From positions 1 through 16,577 of the forward strand of contig JADGJG010000563.1 in assembly GCA_027596195.1 (NCBI GenBank): 16,577 bases of DNA, read 5' to 3'. The position numbers were made by a program, and so were the translations under genes. Under the pieces are notes generated by a model that made no database searches, was not told the DNA's origin, and was given only the letters and a program-made list of their open reading frames with translations. Positions 1 to 10,361 of the stretch are shown here, piece by piece; position 1 is the stretch's first letter, and each line of letters starts with the position of its first letter. Source of the DNA: Podochytrium sp. JEL0797 (lineage: Eukaryota > Chytridiomycota > Chytridiomycetes > Chytridiales > Chytriomycetaceae).

Positions 1-387
1 TTTTATGATCTTATTTTGAGGTCCCCCCTCGATACATTGACTTTATTTTTTTGCATAGCCCATACCTTTTCAAGTCAAAACAACAAATGCGATCGGACGA
101 AAACGCGTGAGGATTTTAACCTCGAACCTTATCCAAAGAATGCTGCTTCACGTGCCATTCAAGCTTTAAAAGGAGTCGAATACGACAAGGTAGAGCTTTT
201 TTCCAGAAGTGGATGTTCTATTGCGAGAAACGATACTGGAATCAACGAGCTGCTCCCTTACATTCTCAACAACTGTCCCCGTGTGTCCGCAGATGCAGCG
301 GAAGTGAATTCAAAGATGCGGCCAACTGATGACCACCCGCGGCTGGACTTCGATCGCGAGAATGGCGGTATCAAAGAAATTGTTTGA
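1..387 (+). CDS. 3' end of an unrecognised gene (partial at left edge)
   Basis: The frame is open from the first base to a TGA at 385-387. The stretch from about 59 onward reads like real protein: mixed composition, alternating charged and hydrophobic residues, and codons rich in G/A at position one. The part before it is T-rich and ends in TTTTTTGCATAG at about 47-58, which looks like an intron 3' splice site. The last exon therefore probably starts at 59, and the 5' exons lie outside the window. The visible C-terminal part (about 108 aa) has three cysteines, an acidic/basic tail ending in KEIV, and no membrane segment or repeat. I do not recognise a family. It could also be a chance open frame, since only one exon is seen. 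Confidence 0.35.
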   Translation, partial: FYDLILRSPLDTLTLFFCIAHTFSSQNNKCDRTKTREDFNLEPYPKNAASRAIQALKGVEYDKVELFSRSGCSIARNDTGINELLPYILNNCPRVSADAAEVNSKMRPTDDHPRLDFDRENGGIKEIV

Positions 388-825
388 GACTTTGTAATCC
401 CAAGGCCCGGGGCGCGTTTTATACAGTTATTTTATCTTCGTAAATGGATGCACGTCATGGAGAGGGGCTGAAAATTATTGAGTCTCATCGAGATGGCATG
501 AGACTGAAGGTGAGTGTCATATTCGCAGGATTTTGTTCTCTTTCAGAACGGTTGGGGCTGAAAATGGGTCGAAAAACTATATATATTCAAATCTCTCACT
601 TTCAAATAACGTAAAATGGGAAAAAGAATCGGCCGATTTGGTTGCGTTTTCAGCGAGAAAATGGGTCAGGCACCGTGAATATGCCCACACCAAAACGCAG
701 CTTCGAACCCGAGCAAGTTCCCAACCGTGCAGAACCCTCGGTTTTAATTTTTTGGTAGTCGCTTTCTCCAAACCCATCCCAAACGATTAGAAGAAAAGGT
801 GAGGCACTAACACTGGGTTAAGAGA
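388..825. other. Gene-free stretch
   Basis: No convincing exon is seen on either strand. Open frames here (for example about 533-790 on + and 577-777 on -) overlap each other, have no conserved-looking segment and lack paired splice sites. A 56-codon plus-strand ORF starts at ATG 444 but is unsupported. The stretch probably holds the 3' flank of the left-edge gene and the 3' flank of the decayed minus-strand gene that follows. Confidence 0.4.
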
Positions 826-1680
826 ATTAACGAAAATTCGGAATCCCAGTAAACGATATTTTCGATCACGCAAAGCGGCAAGTCGTTCTTGGCCTTGTCC
901 ATGTCATTTTAAGGAGGTGGTCCTTGAAAAAAATAGATTCGGGCTCTGCAATCTTCTTGTGGGCTTGGCTGCGAACGCGTCCATGACCGCACCTCCCCTC
1001 CTCCAACTTACTGTAATATCCTACAGCGATTCCATTCAAACCATCACTCCCCAAGATGCTCGCGATAGCACACAACCTTGCCGACGCCATCCTCCGTGTT
1101 TTGGCCCGAAAAGCTCGAAAGACGAATCCTCGGCGCAATCAAATGCGCGTCCACCAAACCCCCCTCCGCGTTGAATACACCAGTCGCTTTCAACTCAGAA
1201 ATTTCGCGGATACTGCTTTGCTGAATTGATGTTGCAGCCCACGTGGTTCAGAAAATTAGCCATTGGTGTGGTCTTCGATTCCGGACACAGCTGGAAAGCC
1301 ACCGAAATGAGAATGAGCGTGTAGTTTGGGCTGCTGATTCGATATTCCAGCGTCACCGCGAGCTTCACAGCCTCGAGAAAGGAGGCCGCGTCTCCCGGAC
1401 CGCATTTTCACCCTTGGAGTCAACTGTCAAGGCGGAGAATCACGGCGGCATTGCAGGCACCAGATGTCCAGAAGTCTAAGGAAGGCGCACAACAAATCTT
1501 TGGATACCGAAACAAAGGTTTGCCATCTTTGGCGAATCACGTTCCACCTCTTTCGGTGTTTCAAGGGGCAAGGGCGTCGACCAAAATTTCGTTTCGAACA
1601 CCCAAATTGGAACGAGACACGCCAAGATCCTCCAGAATCGATCGTTCGGCATCCCTGCACACCAGCCACTCGTTGCACTT
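826..1680 (-). pseudogene. Decayed protein-coding gene, frame broken several times
   Basis: Read on the minus strand, protein-like segments follow one another in order but in different frames. They are 1680-1564 (contains ERSILEDLGVSRSN), 1536-1423 (contains GKPLFRYPKIC and ACNAAVILRLDS), about 1400-1280 (contains ASFLEAVKLAVTLEYRIS and NYTLILIS), about 1214-1042 (contains GVFNAEGGLVDAHLIAPR) and about 1041-830 (contains NGIAVGYYSKLEEG and CVIENIVYWDSEF). Two in-frame stops separate the first two segments, and at least three frame changes separate the rest. I found no GT...AG pair of 50-70 nt that joins them cleanly. In the segment around 1042-1214 about 43% of codons begin with G, typical of real coding sequence. 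The family is not recognised. Its 5' end abuts the start of the plus-strand PH gene, so that gene's promoter must lie in this relic. A multi-intron gene with non-standard introns is the alternative. Confidence 0.38.
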
Positions 1681-1695
1681 TGAATCTAGTTATTG

Positions 1696-4600
1696 ATGAT
1701 CACATCTCCTTACACGAACGGCGGGCGGGCCAGCCCTATAACGGCAGGGCAGCCCCTTGCGATGGATGGGCACAGACCTGGGATGGATGGACACTCACTG
1801 GCAGCGGATATCCACTCGCTGGCGATGTCTAGCCCGGCACCTAGTGAGTCAGCGGTAGTTGCGCAAGGCGTGCTTCAGCAGGTGTCAGTTGGGCGTGGAC
1901 AGATGAAGCACGTTGTGCTCTGCGCGCCTGTTTCGCCTTCGGACATTGTCGCTGTACGCAACGAACTGGCGCGAATCGAAGTGGCGAACGGCGTCGCGCT
2001 TCTCGACGACGCCGCGGTGCTTTTCGGCGGACACGCAAACTGGGACCAAAAGAGCGACTTCCACGCAAAGGCCGCTTCGCAGCGCACAAAGAAAGCTAGG
2101 GACGCGGAACTCGAAGTCTATGGACACCTGGCCTTTGCGTGCACGATGGGTGCGTAGCGCTCTTACTCTTACAGTATTACTCTGCGCGTCTGATCCTGTT
2201 GCTCAGAACACCCCCTCCTGGTCATCGGCGCCGCCGCGAGAACCTACATCCACTTTGCAAAAGTCGCATACATCATTGACGAGGTCCACCACGGCATTGC
2301 CTGCCAGTTTTCAATCGTTCTGAGTTGAGTTGGAAAAGAATCGCTCCACCACGCCAAAACCTACTCACCCCTATTCTCCAATCTTCAGATACGAAACAGG
2401 AATTCAAATTTATCTGCAACTCCTCTGCCGAATATCTCCTCTGGATCGAATGTCTCCAAAACGCTTACAACGTCAGCCATCCGTTCGAGAGCAACTCCGT
2501 CCCGGACTTTGATGACCGCAACTCAATCATCTCCCACAACTCGTACTACTTGAGCCCACCGCTTCGCCACATCGTACCGCAGATGCAACAGCAACCCCAG
2601 CAATACCGGAGCACATCGCGTTCAAAATCACAACAGCGCGGCATTTCCCCGGCCCCAATGATGATGCGCCAACCCCCCGTCATGATGGACGCCTACTCTC
2701 GCACCAACCAATACTACGCTCCACCCGCACGTCCGTCCTCGACCCAACCGTACCGCCAACAACCGCAACCCCAACCCATGATGAAATCCACCGGCCCGAA
2801 ATACACACGCTCCCGATCCGCCACAGGGTACCGCACGTCCAACTCCATAAAATACTACAATGACGAGTTTGATTACTCCCACCCGCCACGCGGGCCACCT
2901 GCAATGATGCCTGTGGTGCACAAATCGAAATCCATGGACCGGTTCTGTCGCTCAACGCGACCCACGAAGCTCGATATGGACGATTTGTATTCGGACGATG
3001 AAAATGACGAGGCGGATGTGGAGGAGGGGTACCCTCGCGGCAGAAGGGCGCCTACATCGCGGTCCATGTCGATGCCGGCATCGCAGCAGCAGATGCGATC
3101 GGGAAGGTCGCAGTCTGTACCGCGCGGTGTTCTTTCACCGCCGAGCAGTTTGAAAAGGGCGCATGAGATGTCGGTGGAGGAGGTGTATGAGCTGACTGCG
3201 AACGCGTATAAGGCTGGGCTCGCCGATGATGCGGAGGAGGACGATCGCGCCATGCGGAGTCGTGAGAGGTTTGGGGGCGGTGGGTCTGCAGGAAGGGCGG
3301 GGTACCCTACGAGAACGGGTTCTGTGGTTCGGTTCACCGGAGAGGATGAGGTTGCGTATGATATGATGCAGGCGTACAGTGATGGAAGCAGTGCGGCCAG
3401 TCGCGCGAGTAGTATGCAGAGGCGGGAGGACGAGATGAGCCAGTCTGAAGTGGAACGAGAGCAACAACAGCAACAACAGCAACTCTTGATGCGTCAAATG
3501 TCGCGTGAAACATCTGTTCCCATGGCTCAACGCAGCAAGAGTGTAGATGTGCGGTTCTCGAATCCGGACGCGATTTTGGTGGATCCGCTGCCGCCCCGCG
3601 GCGAGTTTGAACACGAGCGCGAGATGATGGGATATGGCCCGGGCGTGAGTATGGTGTCGCGCAGTATGGATCCTCGCATGGGAGTCGCACCGAGTCTCGT
3701 TTCAAGCACCACTTCGACCACCACAATGACGACTTCGACCAAGCAAAAACCATCCGCCGTATACGCGCTTCCTGCGTTCAGCACGAGCTCTAAAGATTCC
3801 ACCGGCGAAGCTCTGTTTGAGGATTCCAAGACCAAGCGGGCGCGAGAGGCGGCCGAGCGCAAGGCTGAGAAAGCAGCGGCTTCTTCCGCCAAAGCCGCCG
3901 GAAACGAGAAGGCCAAGCAGTTTCTCCTCAAATCGCTGTTTGGCGCCGGGGGCAAGATGCCAACGATTCCGTCGTTTGGGGGATCCAAGAAAGTCGAGCC
4001 ATCTCCAGACGTTTTGATTTCGGGCCCAGAATCGAAAACTAAAGTCACGACCACGGCCACCGAGATTGTGAATGCCCCGTTGTCCGCGATTCTCGAACAC
4101 GTGAGCAACGAGACGCGCTCGGAAACCAAGATTCAAGAGTCCTGGACAGCTCCGTCGTATCTGTCCTCGGCGGTCAATACACCGCCTCCTTCTTCTGCCG
4201 TAGTACCTTCCTACTCTCCATCCTACTCCGCATCCGTACTCCGAACTGTCGAACCTTTCTCTGCCGCACCAGTTGTTTACACCCAACCTCATCCGCCCCT
4301 CCAAAAAACCATCCCTCCGATCGCATACGACACGCTCTCCATCAACAACCACACCACCCTCTCGACCGCCCACACCCCAACCGCCATGACACTTACTCCA
4401 ACAATCGACCTCATCTCCTCCGACATGTTGACGCGGTTACAGGACATGCGGAAGAAGTTTGAAGGTGCTGGTGGGATTGTGGGGACGACGGCATCGGCGA
4501 TGGGATTTTATGACGAGCAGGAGGAGCAGCAGCAGCGAGGGAATGTGAAGCGGGATGAGGAGTTGGAGGATTCGGATTCGGAAGCGGAGAGGGGGGAAAG

Positions 4601-5321
4601 GAGCGGTGGTGTTGTCAAGACTGTGACGACGGAGACGGTCGTTCGTAGTGTGGGTGCTTCCATGCCGCAACCTCCAACGATGCCGCCTCCTGGTTTCGAG
4701 TATCAGCAGGAGCAACAGCAGCAACGCGATATTGTGTCGATCCCGTCACGCAACACGCACAGCAAAAGCAACAACCCGGCCCCGACTGTTGCGACCACAA
4801 CAGCTGTTGGAAACCGCTCGATTCCAACGACATCATCAACGTCTATCGCAAACACAATCAACGGCGGAATTCCCTCCTCTTCAACCACCACAACCACAAC
4901 CTCCACAACCTCCACCAAAGACTCCTCCGCTTCCACCACCCTCTCCCCCTTCCCACGCCGCTCCAACAACATCAAAATGTCCGCCAGCAGCGCCTCCCTC
5001 CGCGAATCCCTCATGGCATCCCTCCAATCCTCCCCATCGTACCAAACAGCCGCTCAAAACAAATCCGACCGGGACCGGATCCTCCAAGCAACCGCGGCGT
5101 TGCAACAAACCCTGCAAAAGATGGGACCCGTGACGCTCGCGACGGTGCCTCCTTCCGTGGGGAAGAAGGGGGTCGTGATTGATGCGTCAGAGTTGGGTGG
5201 GAAAGGCGGGGTGAAGAATGCGGTTGGGGCGTTTGAGTTGTTGAGGACGGGTTCTGAGGGTGGGTCGAGTGTGGGGGAGGAGGAGGAGGTTCCGTTGCAG
5301 AGTCGACGGAGAAAGATTTGA
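1696..5321 (+). CDS. PH-like domain scaffold with long disordered Ser/Arg-rich tail (1167 aa, 3 exons)
   Basis: Exons are 1696-2149, 2207-2323 and 2389-5321. Introns are 2150-2206 (57 nt, GTGCGT...CTCAG) and 2324-2388 (65 nt, GTTGAG, branch-like CTACTCAC, TTCAG); phases agree. An in-frame TAG precedes the ATG at 1696. Residues about 56-218 form a divergent pleckstrin-homology-like domain split over all three exons: an opening GVLQQV...KHVVL strand pair, a roughly 60-residue charged insertion, strands around LLVIGAAARTYIHFAKVAYI, and the closing helix FICNSSAEYLLWIECLQNA with the hallmark Trp209. The remaining 950 residues are low complexity: Gln tracts, Ser/Thr and Pro runs, an Ala/Lys-rich helix near 671-712, and a C-terminal helix near 1083-1102 (RILQATAALQQTLQKM). 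The tail is full of RS-x-S motifs, including RSMSMP (415-420) and RSQSVP (430-435), both fitting the 14-3-3 mode-1 consensus. The likely role is a phosphoinositide- or protein-binding adaptor at the cell cortex; ligand and partners are unknown. A U-rich 3' flank follows, and the gene converges on the receptor gene 187 nt away. Confidence 0.85.
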
Positions 5322-5508
5322 AAGGATTTATTTTTATTTGTATTTTTTTATTTTTCTAGTTTAGCTGTAGAATGGAACCAAGATTTAATTTTTCTTTCCC
5401 CAACGTCACTCAACTTTTTAACTGAAATTCCCTACCCACGAACCCAAAGACTGGGAACGACGGGGTTGGACAACAATCGAAAATAGAAAACTAAACACTC
5501 ATTCCAAG

Positions 5509-6545
5509 TCAATCGTTTATTGACAAAGTTTCATTATCAAACTCCACTGGAAGCGTACACGGTTTGAACTTCGCAAACGTGAAGAAAACGAATATCAGCG
5601 CACAATGCGCACCATATGAAGCCGCCGCCCACCCATGCACGAAAATGAGCCAGGTTGGATTCTCAATGTTGAGAGCACTCAAAATTCGATCCACGCTGAT
5701 GGGGATCCAGGCGATGGCGAACGCAACCACGAGCGCGGTGGTTTTGTAAACTAGTCGGATTTTGGCTTGTACTATAGTTACGGATCGTGTTTTTTGGCTC
5801 ATGAGGGAAATTCGGTAATAGATGAGGCCATAAATGCAGACGACGAGGAAAAAGTGTAGCCAGACTCCCGAAAAGGCTAGATAAATTCGATATACGGCGT
5901 AGTTTTCTGATATCCTGTTTCGTTTTGATTATTAGTCAAAAGAGATAAACAGGAACGTGGAATATAACCGCTCACCAACACTCCAGCGTCGCGTCTCCAA
6001 TAATGAGACCCCCCCTTGACTCATCCAACGTCTGGACAACGAATAATGCACACGTCAAGAGCGTTGCAATCCCCCAAGCGTAGAGATGATAAAACGGGAG
6101 CCGCCTCTCCTCGTCCTCCTTGCCCACAACACCCGCACTCGAAATGACAAACAAAATGTGGAGACTGATGAGAAAGTCCCATGCATAGGTCGCAGTGATG
6201 GCAAACTGAATGAGCAGGGCTGGAAATGGGTTGGGATCAATCAATTTATGTATGAACTGCCTTGGCAGGACGCAATTCACCTTGGAGGTAGCACGGAATC
6301 GCACCTGCAAGAGGGGTTTGCCAGGTGAGTCCACCTGAGGGCGTTCGGTTGCCCCATGACAGGGCAAAGCTCGTGATCAGGTGCGACAGGAGGAAGAAAC
6401 AAATCAGACGGTTTGTTGTGGACTGCAATCGCGGGGTGCGGTGGACCAATACGATCACGGATAGACAAGTAACTGTTGAAATGGCCCCGAATATGGAAAG
6501 GAGCAAGTCGAGGGTGTTGGAAATCGGGGCGGTCGTCGGGGACAT
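5509..6545 (-). CDS. cAMP-receptor-like (Dicty_CAR / class E) G-protein-coupled receptor, 304 aa
   Basis: Exons on the minus strand are 6545-6281, 6219-5976 and 5914-5509. Introns are 6220-6280 (61 nt, GTGAAT...TTCCAG) and 5915-5975 (61 nt, GTGAGC, branch-like GACTAAT, ACAG). Splicing gives seven hydrophobic helices: about 12-36, 45-65, 89-115, 132-152, 177-203, 224-246 and 256-285. Diagnostic features are Cys85 at the top of helix 3 (IPCYLQ) and Cys169-Trp170 in the second extracellular loop (LECWIS), the expected disulphide pair and the CW motif of Dictyostelium cAMP receptors and their relatives. Loop 3 is basic (SQKTRSVTIVQAKIR). The cytoplasmic tail is only about 20 residues, lacking the long Ser-rich tail that drives desensitisation in Dictyostelium cAR1. 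N-glycosylation of the short N-terminus is not evident. The ligand cannot be read from sequence. Two upstream ATGs (6591, 6585) lie out of frame. It converges with the plus-strand PH gene and lies directly downstream of the second PH gene on the same strand. Confidence 0.88.
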
Positions 6546-6857
6546 TTCTGATTTCGGACAGGGAAATTGTGGAGATTGATTCCATCTCCATTCCTGGGTT
6601 TTTTTTTCCAAGGAGCACCGTGGAAGAAAAATATTCCGAAGCAGAGGAAAGAAAAGAATGGGTATTTTGCATTTACGTTTTACGCAGCAAGTATTTAAAT
6701 CGCCAGTAAATATTGATATGAAAAAATTCTGTTACCCGAACATGGGAGAGCGATAATCCAAAACAACGCACGCAGCGACTTTTATTCTCCAATAACGAAT
6801 TTGAAAAAATGAACCGCAACAAAGTATCTAATAATATCTAACGATGATCCAAAAAAT
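6546..6857 (-). other. Intergenic region: receptor promoter and 3' flank of second PH gene
   Basis: 312 nt without a gene. It carries a poly(A) signal for the PH gene (AATAAA on minus, 6781-6786) and, nearer the receptor, a TATA-like TATTTAAAT at 6692-6700, about 150 nt upstream of the receptor ATG. The rest is A/T-rich. No further exon was recognised. Confidence 0.45.
6781..6786 (-). terminator. Poly(A) signal AATAAA for the second PH gene
   Basis: The plus strand reads TTTATT here, so the minus-strand transcript carries AATAAA about 72 nt after the stop codon at 6858-6860. Position and sequence fit a canonical cleavage and polyadenylation signal. Confidence 0.5.
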
Positions 6858-9800
6858 TTACCAATTCTCGAGCCTCGGGTTATTGGACCGCGATCGCCCA
6901 AACAGCGGAAACATTTTCCTCTTCTCCCTCATGGACGGTGTCGGGCTCACCATCGCCTCACGATTCCCAACCATCGGACTGCTCGAACGAGCAAAGCTGC
7001 CTCCAACCGCATTACGACCAAGTGTCCCGCCCCTCCCAAGCAAAGGACTCCCCGCCCTCATTGCCGCGCCATCACTTCTCGTCCGCATCATGGGAATCCG
7101 CGACTCCGTCGACACTTCCGCCGCTCTCCCCACTTCATTCTCTACAAACGGCGCAGACCCACGCCTCTGCACATCAAACGCGTCCACCTCGAAATCGGTC
7201 CCAAACGAAAGCCGGTTGCGTTCAGAACGCGTCATTTCAGGAAGAGGATGCAACAACTCCTTGTGTTGAAACTGCCGCGCGGCAGCCGCACCGCCGGCGC
7301 CGGCGCCGCCACTGTGGTTGCTCGAGGACTGAGAGAACCGACGCCCCTTTGAGTGGTTGTTGCTCGACCCGATCCCGCTGTCGTTCGCGAGTCGGTTCAT
7401 GGAGAATTCGGTACTCGCGTTGTTGGTTGACGCGGTAGCGGGAGTGTTGTTGCTGCCGTTGTTGCTGCTTCCCCCCGTTTGGGTACTCATACGGCGCTGC
7501 TGTATCTGTTGCGCGACTTGCAAATCGTTGGTTATTTCTTGCTGGAGAGAGAGTTGAGCGGCGACGGCGGCCATGAGGGCTTTTTGTTGCGCGAGGAGAC
7601 GTTGTTGCTTTTGGAGTTGGAGGGAAAGGTCTTCTTGGGAAAGGAAGCTGGCGGATTGGCCACGAATCGAGGGAGAATAGAAACTTGGGGAGGAGGAGCG
7701 GAAATCCTAATACATTTTTTTTGAGCGCTGAGCATAAAAAATCAATAGCAAAACAACTCACCGAATATTGAGCAGTTCGAATACTTTCGGAACCTCTTCG
7801 GCTTCCAAATCCTTGCGCTTCCTGAGGCAATACAAGCAAAAAATAATGAGCCAGGGGGAAAACCCGTCGTGCAACAACAAACTTACTATCTGCCGCAACG
7901 TCTCTACAAACCCTTGCATGGCATCCACCCACATGTCACGATCCTTATTCTCCTTGGCCAAGAAATAGAAATACTCCTTCCGCACACCACCCCCACCTTC
8001 GAGCTCCATCACCTTCACAACCCGGAACGTTGGCTTTCCGCGAAACACATTTGCAATACTACGATCGTCCCCCACCGCATCCACCTCAGTCCACGCGTTC
8101 AACTCAATAAACCCAACCACTTGTTCCGTCTTTCCCTTCCCTTTCCCCGTCTTGACGTAATACAGCCCGCGCTTGCGCGGGGATAAGACGAGCACAATGT
8201 CTTGCCACGCGTTGAACATTTTGTTGGTGTGTAGACGCAGTTGACCCGAGATGGCGTCCGGGTCGTCTTCGGAGTTGAGGAGGGACGTGTTTCCAGCCGC
8301 CGCGCCTGCGGCGGGGGACGTGTGCGAGAGGGTGGCGGCGCGGGAGAGTGTGTTTTGATGTGGGGTTGGGCTGCTGACGGAAGGAGGATACATGGAGGAG
8401 TTTGAGCGGAATAGAGATGGGGAGGTTGCGCGCTGGAAAAAGGACGGGGATGTTGGGCGGGGGATGTCGGGTCTTGGCGGTGGAGGGGACAAGGTGGGGG
8501 CGATGCGTTGGTTGTAGGCGCTCATGTGACCAGAGGATTTGCTCGTCGTGCTGCCTGGAGGTGAAGGGAATGGAGAGAATCCCGATCGGAGTTTGGATCC
8601 ACTAGAACTCGTTGATGTTCGAATTTGTTGCGTGGGAGCAGTTTGAAGACCGGGGGCAGTCGGAGTAGGGTTGGAATTCATGGAGCTCAGCAATGACGCG
8701 AAACGAGTCTTTTCAGCGTCGACTTGTATGGTCGTGGGCGAGAGAGTGAGGGTTTTGCGCGGCAGTTCCTCAAGTCCCGTCAACTCGGATGTCAGTTCCT
8801 CCTCCTCCTCATCGTCTTCGTGTAAAGAATCCATCCCGCTGGGCCTCTGCTCCTCCGCGCCGTCGTCGTTGGCCGCCGTGTACAAACTCATTCGGTCCAA
8901 GTGGCGTACCAAGTGAGCAGGATGCCTCGTAGTCGTTTCCGACGACTGCGTTGCCAAGTCCGGATCGCTATCTGGGGTTTTTCGCGATTCTTCCAACTGC
9001 AAAAAATAAGGGGAATATGAGTGATTACGAAAGTGCATTTCAACGGGGGAAGGGCGATAAGGGTACTCTAAGGAGCTCGGATTTACAATTTGGCTCATGT
9101 TCTCTAAAACGCTCCCAGGTCTAATTCGCTCAATCCTCGTTTCGTCATTGCTCTACTGTTTTGGACAAATCCAGCAAAAATACTTACAGTTTCAACCTCA
9201 TCCTCGTCGTTGTCCCAGCCATTCCCAACACGGAGAGACGAGGCTTCATCGTCGTCCTGTCCTTCCGAGCTCTCGTCGCTCGATCCATCCTCTTCGTCAA
9301 ACTCGTTGATTCCAAACATCTGAATATCGCTCATGACAGTGTCCAATTCGCGAATCAATCGGCCCGCCGGCATAATAGAAGCGCGTTTTCGAAGCGAATC
9401 CACTTTTTGGATGGTCTGCCGTCTGTTCATCATGGCGCGCGAGGTGGACAGAGACGGCGGCTGGTATTCGATCTCGATGGGAGTTTGCGGGGCCTCGTGG
9501 ATGTCAACAAAGGATTTGGGGGGCAAAGAGGATATGGGTTGAGGCGGGAAAGCGCGGTTGGATTGGTTGGCGGGTTTTGATGGCGAGGGGATGGAAGGGA
9601 GTGAGATGACGGCGGGAGCGGGTGGACGACGGGGCGCAGGTGTGATGGCGGGTGTTGGAGTCTGGGTGGGAGAAGCGACTTGGGTTGCTGCAGCAGAAGG
9701 GGCCTCCTCGGGCATGGAGATGGAGGCAAAGTAGGAATCAATCAGACGGCGCTCCTCGTCGTCGTTCATCCGGTCATCGTTATCGTCGCTGGAGTCAGAC

Positions 9801-10281
9801 TCCGTGGTTCCAACAATGACACTCGCGAGGGCACTCAGGTCGTTGTCAGTTGGCTTAAGGGTGCGCAGGGCCTTGCGCAGCATTGCCGACTGTTTGATAG
9901 AGAGACGGTGCGTGTGTTTGATGTCCTGGCGGGTCGGTGCCTTGCGCGCGGGCGGCGGCGGCGACTCGGTGCGGCGCTCCCACTGGCCAATGAGGCCCTT
10001 GACGCCCGCGGCCGCGTTGGCGCGCGTCGGAAACAGCGTCGGCGCGTGCTCCGCGATCGTCTGCGCTTTTGCGTTAGCGTGTGCCAGGCCCTGCCAGGCG
10101 CCGCCAGGAAGGAGAGACTCACCTGCGCAACCTTGAGCGCCTCGAGGTCGTCCTCGTCCCACACAGTCTTCGAGTCGCGCACTGACCCCACCACATGCAC
10201 TACTGCTGCCGACGACAGCTTGCGTGGCTGTGGCGTAACGAGCAGCTCGAGCTCCTGCTGGCTGAGGCGCCGGTTCGACAT
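6858..10281 (-). CDS. Second PH-domain scaffold protein with disordered tails and coiled coil (1016 aa, 5 exons)
   Basis: Minus-strand exons are 10281-10123, 10060-9188, 8996-7887, 7821-7762 and 7706-6858. Introns of 62, 191, 65 and 54 nt all have GTRAGT-type donors and YAG acceptors, and all phases are zero. The N-terminal 150 residues are helical and possibly a small unnamed domain (WDEDDLEALKVAQ, VKGLIGQWERR). Acidic runs and proline-rich segments follow to about 590. A clear PH domain spans about 594-712: opening SGQLRLH, strands around DIVLVLSPRKRGLYYVKTG, a lysine-rich GKGKGK loop in the place where phosphoinositide-binding PH domains carry basic residues, and the closing helix DRDMWVDAMQGFV with invariant Trp700. 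A Gln-rich coiled coil lies at about 755-807, then a Ser-rich basic tail with RRGSAP (915-920, 14-3-3-like) and a very basic end. It is probably a membrane-recruited, dimerising adaptor. The fold matches the plus-strand PH gene only in the broadest sense. An in-frame ATG inside the 191-nt intron could start a shorter form. Confidence 0.88.
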
Positions 10282-10361
10282 GAGACACACGTGCGGAGGG
10301 GGTGATTAAAAATGAAAAATTGCTGACTTTTGTCGTTGGAGAGATACCGAGGGGGAAAATG

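Noticed and set aside
690..740. Possible tRNA B-box (TTCGAACCC-like on + / GGGTTCGAAGC on -)
   Set aside because: No A-box at the right distance and no acceptor or anticodon stem could be folded around it.
1056..1229. Plus-strand 57-aa ORF starting in good context (MLAIAHNLADAILRV)
   Set aside because: It is in exact antisense register with the minus-strand segment containing GVFNAEGGLVDAHL, whose G-first codon bias is much stronger; it also has no continuation.
2150..2174. 25-nt intron (GTGCGT...TTACAG) in the first PH gene
   Set aside because: The next AG (2206) gives a normal 57-nt intron and restores the frame EHPLLVIGAAARTYI; the 25-nt form leads to a frame without the PH continuation.
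3463..3485. CAA/CAG run as a candidate microsatellite or CRISPR-like repeat
   Set aside because: It is a short in-frame Gln tract of the PH scaffold, one of several in the disordered tail.
3527..4373. Long minus-strand open frames (200 and 223 codons) opposite the PH scaffold gene
   Set aside because: They are antisense shadows of a low-complexity, G/C-biased coding exon; they have no domain and no splice context, and the plus frame holds the PH closing helix.
5564..6328. Plus-strand ORFs across the receptor gene
   Set aside because: The spliced minus strand gives a complete seven-helix receptor with the conserved Cys pair.
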